From: Acanthaster planci
Lineage: Eukaryota; Echinodermata; Asteroidea; Valvatida; Acanthasteridae
Direction of reading: 5' to 3'
DNA length: 60,000 bases
NCBI RefSeq assembly: GCF_001949145.1
Contig: NW_019091672.1
Coordinates: forward strand, 65,588-125,587
Shown: in pieces, positions 1-11,812 of the stretch
How the letters are laid out: each line of letters begins with the position of its first letter
How positions within the stretch are numbered: position 1 is the stretch's first letter
The notes under the pieces: model-generated
Told to the model about the DNA's origin: nothing
Databases searched by the model: none
What the model saw: only the letters and a program-made list of their open reading frames with translations
Program-made: the position numbers and the translations under genes

Positions 1-610
1 CATATACAATTACACGAAAGGTCTAGTTCTATACTAAATCCATTATGTGAGAGATTAATGTACTTTTGGCACTGTTTAATAACCAAACCAACTGTCATGA
101 AAGTGCGTTCATTACAAAGCGGAATGCCAACCTTTACGGATATGAAAGAATTTTTTGTCTGAAGGAACCTTACTTTTAAGGAATGTTGGTACAGTTATTT
201 CTGCTATATTTGGATCCTAAGATCCCATAATATTAACCACTATAGGAGAAATCAAATTGTCTTTTGAAAGTTAGTTTCATTTACAAAGGATATTAAAGGA
301 AATAAAATGCTAACGTGGAAATTTAATTTTTGTGATAAACCAAAGGTAAATAAAATAAATTATTTTAAGGATTATCTTAAGATGCAGAAAGCACAAACAA
401 GGACTTAACACAGGTCAGTAGTTTCACAATGGAATATTCCACTGTTATTAACTCTATATGCTACATAGTCGTTACTTCTCAGGTGCTACTTTGATTGAAT
501 CCACAACAAATAGGTACACGAAATAAACTAATCCTGTATTAAATTTCTCTGTTGATGCAAGACGATTAATTCTGTAATTGATGTTCTCAAACGGTTTTGT
601 CGTTTGATAG
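1..610. other. Probable intron/upstream part of the first plus-strand gene
   Basis: AT-rich sequence without a credible coding exon. It ends in a splice acceptor (ttgatag) directly before the exon at 611. The reading frame of that exon needs one base carried over from an upstream exon, so this stretch is best read as the last intron of a gene whose 5' part lies outside the window. Confidence 0.5.
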
Positions 611-993
611 GTAAGACAGGACGACCGACCACCGGTGCAATCGTAGGTATTGTGATAGCCTGTCTAGTCGTCGCGTGCTTTGCACTTGTCCTCTGCTGCC
701 TGTGCTACAGACAGTATGAGACCAAGAAGAAGGGCAGCAGACGCCCGGCTCCTGGGCCCAGCCACACTGCCAACGTCGCCTACATCAGCAACGGAGGGTT
801 GAGCACCGGTGGCGTTGCATTCATCAACCCCGGACAACAGCAGCCTGTCCAGTATATCATCCCTGGGGCTGCCCCGGCCTATACCCCGTCGATGCCTTTA
901 GCTCCACCTCCTTATTCCCCAGCGGAAGCAACAGGAGGCGATGGTGGGTCGATACACGACAGTGCCAATCCTCCGCCAACCGACGACGACTGA
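611..993 (+). CDS. Last exon of a single-pass membrane protein with a PPPY tail (CYYR1/shisa-like layout)
   Basis: The exon encodes about 127 residues and is the 3' end of a larger gene; the acceptor AG is at 609-610 and the stop at 991-993. A strongly hydrophobic segment (TGAIVGIVIACLVV onward, about 20 residues) is followed by a Cys/Tyr-rich juxtamembrane stretch (CCLCYRQYE), a basic stop-transfer patch (KKKGSRR) and a Pro/Gly/Ala-rich cytoplasmic tail with an APPPYSP motif. PPxY motifs bind WW domains, typically of NEDD4-family ubiquitin ligases. Small Cys/Tyr-rich membrane proteins of the CYYR1/shisa type share this layout, but I see no extracellular part and cannot name the gene. An AATAAA at 1320-1325 is a plausible polyadenylation signal. 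Confidence 0.6.
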
Positions 994-3338
994 ACCACAA
1001 TCATCAAAATGCTGTTCACATGCAGCCGCATTTTCTTTAAAACGGTCTGTGGGATGAATTTTTCTAAACGTTATTGTGTGACTTAATTGCTCCTTTTCAG
1101 TGTCTTATTTGTGTTTATGCTGTGATGTCAGTCACGGACATCGTTCTCTTTTCAGCTCAAACTGTAGGACTACGCCCAAAATTTGATCATTGAAAATATA
1201 CCTGAGAAAAAGTTGGCCAACTCCATGTGCTTACACAACAATGGACCACCAAACCATTGAATCTTGTGCACAAATCAATACGACTTTTGGTCCTGGATAT
1301 GGAAATACTCATTAGCATAAATAAAAAGTCCCTAATTTCCTTTAAAATAACCTTGTTACTGAAAACAAGGTTTATTTTCGGGAATGTTCAGTTGTTGTGA
1401 GCCCACTATGCAGGGATAAACTAGTTGTGATGGCTATGTGCGCTTTATAAATATCCACTATTATTATGATCATCCGTGTAAGCAAGTTTGTAAGAATTGC
1501 CGTAAGCAATGAACATTTTTTTCCATCCATACTCCGTCAATCTACAATGTATTTGTTCGTTTACGTTATTACATGTATAAAGTTTACAGTAAAATGATCT
1601 TTATTATTGTAAGCATTCAAATGTCAATTGTGCAAAGCTTTAAGGAACCGCAACGTGCATCTCACCTTTTCTCTGATCCATACTACATCAATGTATTTTT
1701 GTTAACCTAAATATAAAATGTTAAGTAAAGTAGGTCTTTTTGTTTTAAAGTTCGACCAGTTGTGGAAATATTTTTAGCAATAGCAATATGTGATTTAAAA
1801 TAGCCGTTTTACTGATCCATACTTTACCAGTTTATGTCTTTACACAGATGTAATATTTGTTTATAAAGACTGCTTAACAACGAACCGAATTCTAAAAATG
1901 CACGCGTTATATTTAAAAACATGGCTTTTAAACACAATACGTTAATTTTGATTTTTGTTTACACTCTAATAAAATCGTTTAAGTCAACTCGTCTAGTAAT
2001 CTGACAGCAACCGTTTTGGACACGGGTAAAAATGTATGAAAGCTTTCACATTCATGTGCGGGTTACCTTCATTATTATAACCATACAACTGTACCTTTGT
2101 GATTTGAGAGTGTGACTGCGAGCCATAGTTTATATTTTCCATTTAAATGGCCAATATTTGTTGTAATTGTTGTGTTGCCAATTTGTCTTACTAATATGAC
2201 TTCACCTGGCAGTTTTGTAACTTTCTGCCATAATGCCGGTGTTAGCCAAACGAAATAATCATCTAGCATTGTCTCATTTTACACTCGCTTATATAATTAC
2301 AAGTCATACCACGGAAAATACAAACCCATGAGTATCTGTTAATGACGCTGTTCATTGCAAAGGTGCATTTGTTCCTTTAAAACACGAAAACACGTCTTCT
2401 TTTACTCAAGGATACAAATGTAGCCGCTGGGATCCATGCATGAAAAGACACTTTTCTTGCGGTAGCAGACCGGATAAGCGACTGTTACGCTAATAGTAAG
2501 CCTTCCCTAATCCAAACTGGCTCTTCGAACATATCATTTCGTCCCATTGCCGGGCTTGGGCGTAGAATTAGATTTTGAATTACTAACACTCAACACTAGC
2601 ATATTAGAAATGATAATTTGGATTTTTTTCGTAAAATATGGAATCAAATAAACTTTGCTTGACAGGTCACTGGCCACAGCCTCTTTTGTACGATTTAATC
2701 GGACCGGTTAAAGCCAAACTTGTGACGTAGGACTTGTAAGCACATTCGAATGTTTGCTCTCATGATTGTGTTTTTTTTTCAAGTACGATTGCATCGTCTG
2801 GACTTGCCCTCTTTGCTCCCTCCGTTATCCCCTACTTCCTTAGTCATGGTGGTTCTAAGAAAATTTAGACGTCGTGTGAGTGCCGTCCAAAACCGGTGGA
2901 TCCTCAACAATTTCGATTTTCTTCTTATAATACAAAACAATGTCACAGGGTCAGTTGTGTCATTGTATTCCTCCAAACCAACCATTTAATCAATAAAAAT
3001 CTTGCCCTTGCAAACATTAAATATAAAGAATGGTAAATACTTTTTTTTCTCAATGTACCAACCGGTCATCAATTAAAAGCTGTATGCTCGTGGCATTACA
3101 AAGGCTACAGTGAATATCGCCAGCTTATTCTGCTGAACTCCAGAACGCTACTGGCGGTGACTTTTCACCGTGATCACCTTTTACAAGTGAAGATTGGCTG
3201 CTCTAAATTGGGAGTCAGAGCACGTGTAATAAGTAACTTTCATACCAAATTCGGGATAAGAATATTTACATCACACATATCCTGTACAGAATTTGGCACA
3301 ATGTCTTCACCAAACCTCAAAGTTGTTTGAGATTGGTG
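994..3338. other. 3' UTR followed by AT-rich intergenic DNA
   Basis: This stretch holds the 3' UTR of the preceding gene, with AATAAA at 1320-1325, and then AT-rich DNA. The short open frames here (for example around 2075-2269 and 2750-2989) show no domain, signal peptide or splice context. I see no gene. Confidence 0.5.
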
Positions 3339-3710
3339 CTACTGACTAGAGGCTATCACATCCTCATAGGCAGGTGGTGGGTCATCCTCAACTGGAAACG
3401 GTGCTACAACTGCGGAGAAATCCGGCGGAGGGTCATACACAGAACGTGGTAGATACCCAGGCAACTCAACAGGTGGCTGGTAGGTATCCAGTGAGTCCGA
3501 TTCACTCCTGGAAATCGTTGGTAGGTGGCCCTGTGCTGCCCATTCCGAGGCAGCCAAGTTACATGTGTCTCCCTGTGGGCCCTCCTGAATGTTTCTGGCG
3601 TTTGCTTTCACTCTTGACGCGAAGCAGCAGTATCTGCAGCACATTACAATGATGGTGATCGTCACAAAGCCAAACACTGGAAGGAAATACTCGTATACGG
3701 CCGTAGTCAT
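3339..3710 (-). CDS. Small PY-motif membrane protein, copy 1 of a tandem array
   Basis: About 123 residues. The start is the Met of MTTAVYEYFLPV, because copy 3 has a matching Met (MTATVYDYLIPV). The N-terminal ~20 residues form one membrane segment followed by a Cys-rich edge (CCRYCCF), a polar middle and an acidic Pro-rich tail: VYDPPPDFS, then DDPPPAYEDVIASSQ. PPAY is a WW-domain ligand, and YEDV also fits a YxxPhi sorting signal overlapping it. The coding exon begins near 3737 after an acceptor (tttcctcag). A donor at 4069 ends a probable 5' non-coding exon whose sequence resembles that of copy 2. The frame stays open upstream to 3941, but that part is not conserved in the paralogues. Family unnamed; a WW-ligand adaptor for membrane-protein ubiquitination is inferred. 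Confidence 0.65.
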   Translation of the reverse strand: MTTAVYEYFLPVFGFVTITIIVMCCRYCCFASRVKANARNIQEGPQGDTCNLAASEWAAQGHLPTISRSESDSLDTYQPPVELPGYLPRSVYDPPPDFSAVVAPFPVEDDPPPAYEDVIASSQ

Positions 3711-5632
3711 GACGACATTGCGGTGCTTGAACACTACCTGAGGAAAGTAACGACACGAGTTCACAGAAAGTAACGACAATAATTCACAGAGGCACAATTT
3801 CCACTCATACATTTTTTGTGTGGTTGTACACGTATAACAATAAAAGGCTAATATCGGTAGAAAATGACAAGTTACATAAAGCATTCTCCTGCTGTAATAT
3901 AGCGCAAAACACAGCCTAAGGTAGCCTTCAGTAACTTCCATATAGAACTTATTTTCGTTAACATGAAACAGACCGTAAAAATTTACTGCTTTTTATAATT
4001 CATAATCACCACACGTTAGAAAGGTCTTCTGATATTTAAGATGGAAAGATTATAATTCTTTTTTTTACCTCAACAAGGTTAAATCATTTCCGTTGTGTTT
4101 ACGCTCGGTTCTTCTTCAAAACTCGGCCACCAGTAGATCGAATCATTCAAGAAGACTTACAAAAATATAACTAAGACAGGCCTGGTCGAACAGCATAACT
4201 TTGCGAAGTTCACTGAAAATTCCTTTGCCATGCAGGCAACCTCAAACGGTGCGTACACAATTGCAAGCACTGGAAATTCTTCCAAATCTGTTTCAGCCTT
4301 GTACCATGTACAAAAATGATGACTGAACTTTGATCATGAGTTGCCAGTTTTTATTTCGTCACCTGCAGGTTCGAATGCTCTGATGTATTTACTATCTGTT
4401 TGGACAAATAAGGTTGCAGTACTTTGACCTAGAAAGCTTTCGACTGGTTCTCTGCCCTGTTTTGTAAGAGCATTGTGCAACAGGTCTAGCTTATCTTTTC
4501 AGGACTAGCTGTAGAAGATACGGATACTTTATTTACACGTGAAACAAATGATTGTGAAACTCAACGCCAACAATTTCTGACAGTGTACCAATTTAAGTTT
4601 CCCGAAGACGAATATTAAAACTACGTGGTTTCTTCTTCTCTGAGACGACAGAGCACAGATTACTTTCCTTACTTCCAGTACCTGCATGCTGTCTGTCGTA
4701 GACGACCACGTTGGCGAATAAAACAATTCCCGTGCTGCTATACACAAGCTGGTTCAGAACATGCTAAATTCAATTCTAATCGGAAAACACCCACTACTGC
4801 TGAAGGAAAAAAATGTATGGAAATAAGACATCGTAGGTGTCGACGTTAGCATGTATTATGACGCAAGATGTTACCTACGGCTGTCAATCGCAAAGCGTCC
4901 ATTGACATGTATGGTTCATCTGAGAAAGATTTATAACCATCCTGTTCGATCAATGCTCCATCTGGTGACAGATACCCAAACGATAACATAATACTTTCAC
5001 AATGCTGTAAACATGAACATTTTAAGGAAAAAAAAATGACAAGTACCGTGCTGAACACTATTAAACTTACCAAAATTGAATGGCCTGAATTTTTAAACTT
5101 TATTTAATACACATTTTATACATGCTTTTTCATACCCAGCATCCCTATTTCTACAATTGGTAGGGTAAACGTCGTACTCGAAAGGCACTTTCACGTAACA
5201 GTAACACAGCTCGGCCTATAATATTGATATTTTTCCCACAACAAAATGTAAGGAGAACAGTATGCCCAGTTCCCTTAAGAGGACTACAGTAAGCGAAAAT
5301 CCTTTTACCGGCTCTGCAAAAATTGGAAGTTATATACTGCGTAACTGCAAATAAAAAAGTACATAAATGACATAAGATACAAGATGTAACAGAAACCTCA
5401 TTTTCTTGAAAACTATAGGGTTAGCTTCATTCTACATGTAGGCCGATATATGCTTCACAGCAACCATCATACGAAAAGAATGATTGCCCTTCAACAAAAT
5501 ATGCACGGTTAAAACAATGCACAGATAAGCGCATCACGTATACAACGTACGAGGACTTACGAATAGAAAGCATGAATGGGCTTTTATCAAATTTTGCGAC
5601 AGGTGGATGTGACAAAGAATACTTCATTGACA

Positions 5633-6013
5633 CTATTGACTTGCAGAAATCGCATCCTCATATGAAGGTGGTGGATCATCTTGAATTGGGAAAGGCGCAA
5701 CAGTTTCCGAGAAATCAGGCGGATGGTCATCAACAAAACTCGGTAGATACCGATGAGATTCAGCAGGCAGCCAGTAGAGATCGGGTGTGTCTGGTCCCAG
5801 CCTGGTGGAAATCCTTGATATCTGCCTCTGTGCTGTTATATCCGTGGTAGCTAAACTGCATGTTTCTTCCCGTGAGTTAGCTACGATACCTATGTCAGTA
5901 TCTTTCGCTGTAAAGTACGACCAACAGCGGCAGCAGATGATTATTAAGATGCCCAGGAAGAATATCCCGAAGGCAGACATTCCAATAATAGATCCGGTTG
6001 AAAAGTCAAACAT
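5633..6013 (-). CDS. Small PY-motif membrane protein, copy 2 of a tandem array
   Basis: About 126 residues starting MFDFSTGSIIGM. One hydrophobic segment (GMSAFGIFFLGILIIICC) is followed by a Cys/Trp-rich edge (CCRCWSYF), a polar middle containing RISTRLGPDTPDLYW and the conserved end HPPDFSETVAPFP then DDPPPSYEDAISASQ. The tail matches copies 1 and 3 closely and the membrane segment has diverged most. The coding exon starts at about 6041 after ttattttcag, and a donor at 6278 closes an upstream exon resembling that of copy 1 (shared GATTTAA context). Its job is unknown; the PPSY motif suggests binding to NEDD4-like WW domains. Confidence 0.62.
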   Translation of the reverse strand: MFDFSTGSIIGMSAFGIFFLGILIIICCRCWSYFTAKDTDIGIVANSREETCSLATTDITAQRQISRISTRLGPDTPDLYWLPAESHRYLPSFVDDHPPDFSETVAPFPIQDDPPPSYEDAISASQ

Positions 6014-7456
6014 GACACTGTTACAGATGACCAACGTTCTACTGAAAATAAAGAAATGTTCGATAAAGGAATCATCTCCTCTTAGGCTAGAAATCTGTAC
6101 CATACTATTCAAATCTGTACCGGTATAAATAATTCTCAATCTTTAATGTAACCGTCATCACACATTTCAGTCAAACTCCGGCACCGGCAGCTACGCGTTT
6201 AAGACCTTAGTTGGCGAATCCAGAATTATAATTTCTTTTCTTGCCTTGAAGGGAGCAGAGACTATGAAATTTCTTACCTTCAAAAAATTAAATCATCAAC
6301 ATTGTCGCTTGCACCCACGTCCAATGTCAATATGGCCAGTGCGATAGATGTATCAAATATCTCTAAGCAAGGGAAAACATCATACATATACATGTACATT
6401 AGACGTTAACATGGTGAAGAAAACTTCCTACTTCCTGGTCAGTTCGTTGCATTTGCCAACTTTGCATACGATGGAATTTGTCTGCAATACTAAACGAGCG
6501 CATTAGTCACTGAGCTGAACTGTGACCAGACCTTTTGCTATTTTTTCCCGCTTGATTTGCCTTTGTGAAAGAGCTTTGGGGCTGCGTCCTGGTGGAGTAC
6601 ACTGCAGGCACAGGCGCCGCGATGCCTCTTACTCGTTTATCATGGTACTAAACAAGTTTCGACAACAAAGCTGGAGCACAATTCCGTGACCTTTGACTGG
6701 CTTCCTTTCCTTTTATATTGCATGTACACACATCTCATGCCTAACAGTACATTAATCAGAGTCAACTCCAAAAAGCCTATGAAAATTTATCCCATCCCTT
6801 CCATCTTCCTAAACTGACAAATTTAGAATTATTCATTAAATGCGTGGGGAAAAACACACAACTCTCCTGGATCAACGAGTAAATCTTTATGACAAACGGC
6901 AATGGAGAGCATTGACAAAATTGATGCAACAAAACTACGACAAAATCCTGGACAACACAGTACCTGCCAGTAACATATCCATGCAATGTTCTGTATAATT
7001 GGCTGACAGGTGCAATTTGATTGCATTTCTGAATTTATAAACTGGAGACAACACTTTCTACATTAAAAATCTACTTAGGATATTACTCTACTTTGAAGAG
7101 ACGTGTTTGATCTTGTCTTGTCTACAAAAGGGTGTTATTCTGGGAACCATATACCTATGGAAACATTTAATAAAAAAATGTGGTAACTTTTGTAAAGCGT
7201 CACCGACTTCCTAGGCCTATAGGGCATCCAAATCACATCACGCGCGAAAAACACCATATGTGTATGCTTTTCCTTTCTTCAATCATACGTATTTTTGTTT
7301 CTTACAAATTAACTTCCTACAAATACATGACTCATTCTAAGTGCGAAAGTAACAAAGGAGAAAACGGTCAGCAAACTTTAAACAACGTGTTCGTCATTTT
7401 CAGTGTTTTCCCTGTGTTTTCCCAAATATCGACCACTCTCTACAACGTTTTGGTGG

Positions 7457-7813
7457 TTATCGCTGCTTATCGATAACAATCACATCTTCATAGGCAGGTG
7501 GTGGATCGTCTTGAGATGTAAAAGGTGGAATTACTTCAGAGAAATCTGGTGGAGGGTCATAGACAGGAGGCGGTCGATAGGTGTTGAGTGTGTCTAATCC
7601 GTATCTTCTAGAAATCGTTGGTATCTGTGTGTGTTCTGGTTCTGACGATCCCGTGGCAGCTAAGATATCTTCCCGTGGGCTCGCCTGATTGATTCTGGCA
7701 TTAGCTGTCGTTCTAGATGGGCAGCAGCAATACTTGCAGCACAAGATGGCGATTGCAGCTTTAACCACAAGGGCAAGCACAGGGATTAAGTAATCATACA
7801 CGGTCGCAGTCAT
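7457..7813 (-). CDS. Small PY-motif membrane protein, copy 3 of a tandem array
   Basis: About 118 residues starting MTATVYDYLIPVLALVV. One membrane segment is followed by CCKYCCC, a polar middle (PTISRRYGLDTLNTYRPPP) and the shared tail VYDPPPDFSEVIPPF then DDPPPAYEDVIVIDKQR. The motif PTISR...LDT.. is also present in copy 1, confirming common origin. The acceptor is tttctag with the exon starting at 7837, and E/V-V-F codons follow it in both copies 1 and 3. A candidate donor for the 5' exon lies at 8619. Same strand and tail as its neighbours at 3.3 and 5.6 kb, so a tandem duplication. Confidence 0.65.
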   Translation of the reverse strand: MTATVYDYLIPVLALVVKAAIAILCCKYCCCPSRTTANARINQASPREDILAATGSSEPEHTQIPTISRRYGLDTLNTYRPPPVYDPPPDFSEVIPPFTSQDDPPPAYEDVIVIDKQR

Positions 7814-7837
7814 GGTACTGCCATACGTGAACACTTC

Positions 7838-10800
7838 CTAGAAAATGGAAGGTAAAAAAGAAGTTCAAAACAAAGCAGTTTCTGTTAAGGTGGCTCTGTC
7901 ATGAAGTTGTATAAAACTCATAAAAATCGGGCCACAACCAGTAGATATTAATTCAAAGTACAAATCCATCTATCAACCACAAAACATTCCAATGTTTCCA
8001 ACTGAATCCAACTTCAGTTACCTAATATTAATATGAATGCATGCTTTTTAAAAACTGACAGGTTTACATTAGATAATGGATCCAAATTATTACAATTCCT
8101 CTTTTACAGTTTCAGATTAATGACAAGCAAAACTTCACACTTCTTACTGCCTACCCCATGCAACAAATCATGAACATTTCACTTGGGCCATTCCAGTGTT
8201 TCTTGAACAGGTCCAGCCCATCGGAGAAGACTTATCAGAACTGTCAATTAAGGCCGGCCTGTCTCATAAGCTAAACTTCCTTGTGTAAAGATGGCACATA
8301 CATGTACACTGCAGTGGAAATTCTTCCTCGACCCCGTAGGCCCACGAAAATTCCCTACACTACACACGCAGAAGGGTAGAAACCAGGTATCCTCGTGATA
8401 CTGTTGTGGTTGAACACTGGAAAGAAAAGCAAGGAGAGAAAATTATTTCTTTTCAGGTAAAATTTGTGCACCTAACTCAGTATACCCAAATTCAAGATAA
8501 TAAAATAAACACAAGTAATACGCAAACAACTTCTAGTGTTTCGAAACTCCCGGGTTTAGAAATAGAATCATTTCCTTGATTGTTCCACAGAGAAAGAAGA
8601 GATCTAGACACTCCTTACCTTTGAACACTAACTTTTGATTCACCAGCATGCACGTTCAATGTTATGTGAACAAAAAGTCCCCGTGTAGATCATCCAAAGA
8701 GAACACGAGGAAGGTAGGCCATGATTGCTGGTCGTTAACTCTGCAGGGAATGTGAGTCAACTTCCTTGTGCTAACCGCACACGAACTGTACATATACAAC
8801 GTACTTTCCTTTGAATAGCACACCACCGACATTAGATTTTTGTGTTCAACGCCTACGCAATAACATTGTTTACGTACACAACAACTGAAATTTCTCCTGA
8901 AGTTCGACGTTACCGACTGCTATGCTGATGAGAAGTCGGTTGAGAGGTCGTTTTTCTGGATGGCAGGGTATTTACTTGTGCCAACGTATACATGTACATG
9001 TTGAGGCATAAAGTTTTGTGCAACGACCATGGAGCTCTAATTCAATATAACTGGGGTAACGACACAGGATGTCCGTAGCCAATGCCGTGGTTCTCTCTCT
9101 CTCTCTTTACTGAGGGTCCGTCAGTCGGAGAAAAAGTATGTAAAATATCAATATAGCTCTCCCCTGGCATTCTTGAGATTTGGTCAATCATTGTTTTCGT
9201 GGTGGGAAAATAGAGAAGGTCTGTGGCATAAAAAAAGTGTTTCTCCCCAGTCGGGTTCCAAACAGGGTCGGTGGTGTACCGGTACAAATTTTGGTTCCCT
9301 CGGTCGGTGCCAAAAATTAGGGTCAGTCGGAAATGAGAACCTACTGCGAACGTCCTTATGCACCGAGGAGTAAAGGTTACTGGACCAAGAGTTGTCAATG
9401 CCCGTTTATTGGGCATCCCCGTACCAATGCGCACATCCAACAGTATGACGTAAATTGATTTGGGAAGAAACCTGAAGGTGCATAATTTCCAATTCGGGCG
9501 TTTCACAATAGTGCGCCTCCAAGAATTTGCAACGCGTTGGCCAATCACAGTGCGCGTTTGGAAAGGGTCGACCGACATCCGTGACAACGTCCTGTTAATA
9601 CTCGGCGCGAAGCTTAACGGGAATTGAAGGCATGTTCGCATAAATTCGTAAACTTTGATGTGCGAATTCGGTGCGAATGTTTCAAATATTCACATTTGCG
9701 CTCGCACAGAGTGGTGACCATTTCTAATGGCGCACAAATACATCAGAAAAAGGGGGTGAGAAATAAGTGTCGACTGCAAATGGATATCCAATATTTTGGA
9801 ATAGATATTATTGATTTTAAATATCTCACGCGCAAGAGGTAAAAACAGATATCGAATGCCCACTTCAGAGTCCCGTACAGGATTACACATACGTCATAAT
9901 TTTGTGTTATAAACTGTACTCACAAACATTATCGCTTGTATCGGTGTCGGGTCAAAACAACTATGTAAACACGTCCTGGTATTTGACTGCTGAATCGCGG
10001 AAAACCACAAAAAATAGTCTACAGAATTGTATTTGGTTTAAAAAGGAATTTTTCCCAAGTACATGCAATGTTTTACACATCTTCAATAAGATCGTAATAA
10101 AAAACCGAGAGACTGGCACCGAAATATTGTCTCTGTACGTTTCATGTCATAAATTTAGGTTTGGAGTCAAAATTCGAAGAAAAAACATACACAATTTAGA
10201 GAAGTACTAGCTCTTAATAGGCAACATGTTATCTCAAAAATACATGTACACATTAAAGTACAATACCTTTCATAAATTACAAAGTGACCAAAAGAACAAA
10301 ATGTTAAGAAAAAAAGTACACCACGACACCAACCTCTGCAGTTGCACCAAGTGGCATTTCCATGGACAATCATTCTACTATTAAAATGCATGTCAAAAGG
10401 GAAATCCCTTACTTTCCAACAAATGTCAACAACAAACTGAAAGACTTTTAGTAGCATTCCCAAATATGAAGTCTTTCTAAATACACAAATTTACAAAAGT
10501 ATTCAAGCGAAAAGCATTCTCTTCCTTGGGAAAATCCTAGCAAAGCCACAACTGCCTTTGCATGGTAGGTTCAACTGTAATAATTTGTCAATTCACCGAC
10601 GACAAAACATTGCAGGTGCCAAGTTGTGAGAGCAGATGAGCTACTTAGTCTACTCTGCACTGAGGGAACACAGCAGGAGTATCTGTCTTAATGACGATTA
10701 GTACCTCAAATCCAATCATTTGATTGAATATGGAAAGACTAAAAGATTTGAATTTTCAATAACGCTTCCTCGGAACCGCACTAGCACCTTACTGACAAAG

Positions 10801-11812
10801 GAATTTAGGCAAGAGTGACGTTGGGGGGTATCCAATTCCCTCCTCCCAGGCACAATATCGGATCAGATCTGGACCCTGGTGTCATCCCCAAAAGTTACAC
10901 TGATAAAAAAGAACATGAAAGGAAAGGTTAGAGGCCAGAACTCAAACTGCAATGTCAATTTATTTTCCCAGCAGAACTGTCAGAAACAAGGCAGGCTGGA
11001 ACTGAATAATTTACACTCGGTATGGAACTGTGATGTACTCACTATACGCGCACAATCTGACAATGCCTTGATTCCTGATGTTTTGCACTGTTGAGTTTAA
11101 AGTTGCACCAAAGAAAGGCTCCGGTGTCTTCCTTTTCTCCAATTTCCCTCTCTAAGACCAATCTTTCATCTCTTTGCATCCAAACTGAAGGCTGTCATAC
11201 CCTGCTCTCTTTTAAAGGGACCACACCACGAGGAGGAATGAACCTACAGGTATGACCCTGCCTCCTTGTCCAAATATAGAACATACTCTCCCCAATCCAC
11301 CAGTGGTTTATGCCCCTGGTTGATTACTTTTTCAATGTAATCTAAACGGGGCAAAATAAACATGTCCAAATTTCTTCATGTACTGAAGGGAAACAGCAAT
11401 GAAAAGTAACCAGCATGAAGATGGATCATATTAAACCTTCAAATAAACTCCAAGAATCAATTGAAGAGTTTATTTCTAAACTGCCATAAGCACCATTAAT
11501 ATTGTGATATATTTCAGAATCCCACTCTCCTCCAGTTGCCTACAGTCGGTTTCTACAGCTGTAAAACAGTCACACACAACTTTAATGGGTTTAAATAGTG
11601 AAAAGAAGTTTAGGGACACATGATATACTGCTAAAGCTCTTAAATCTTTCATAAATGTGGAAAAATTGCATGATTTTCAAATGGATATATCTAATTTTGA
11701 AAACAAACCCTTCAAATCTTGACATGACATGTTTGGAACCAAGTTCTAGTTTGGTAACTCTTCCTCGGGTTAACTGCTCTACAGCAAGATGACGACAACG
11801 CATGGAACTGAC
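7838..11812. other. Intergenic DNA between the PY array and the sulfatase-like gene
   Basis: Apart from the candidate 5' exon of PY copy 3 (ending at 8619) and the MITE relic near 9.5 kb, I see no supported gene. The part near 11.1-11.8 kb may be the 3' UTR of the minus-strand sulfatase-like gene; a reverse-strand AATAAA falls at about 11468-11473. An open frame at 9042-9641 is discussed among the findings. Confidence 0.4.
9495..9575. repeat. Partial copy of the palindromic MITE also present at 40.8 kb
   Basis: The stretch GTTTCACAATAGTGCGCC, then a variant of CAAGAGTTTGCAACGCGTTGG and CCAATCACAGTGCGCG, ending in AAAGGGTCGAC, matches one arm and the centre of the element at 40755-40922 with few differences. 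The second arm is missing or unrecognisable here. Confidence 0.75.

Noticed and set aside
3374-3756. Plus-strand and alternative minus-strand frames overlapping PY copy 1
   Set aside because: No conservation with the other two copies; the PY frame is conserved in all three.
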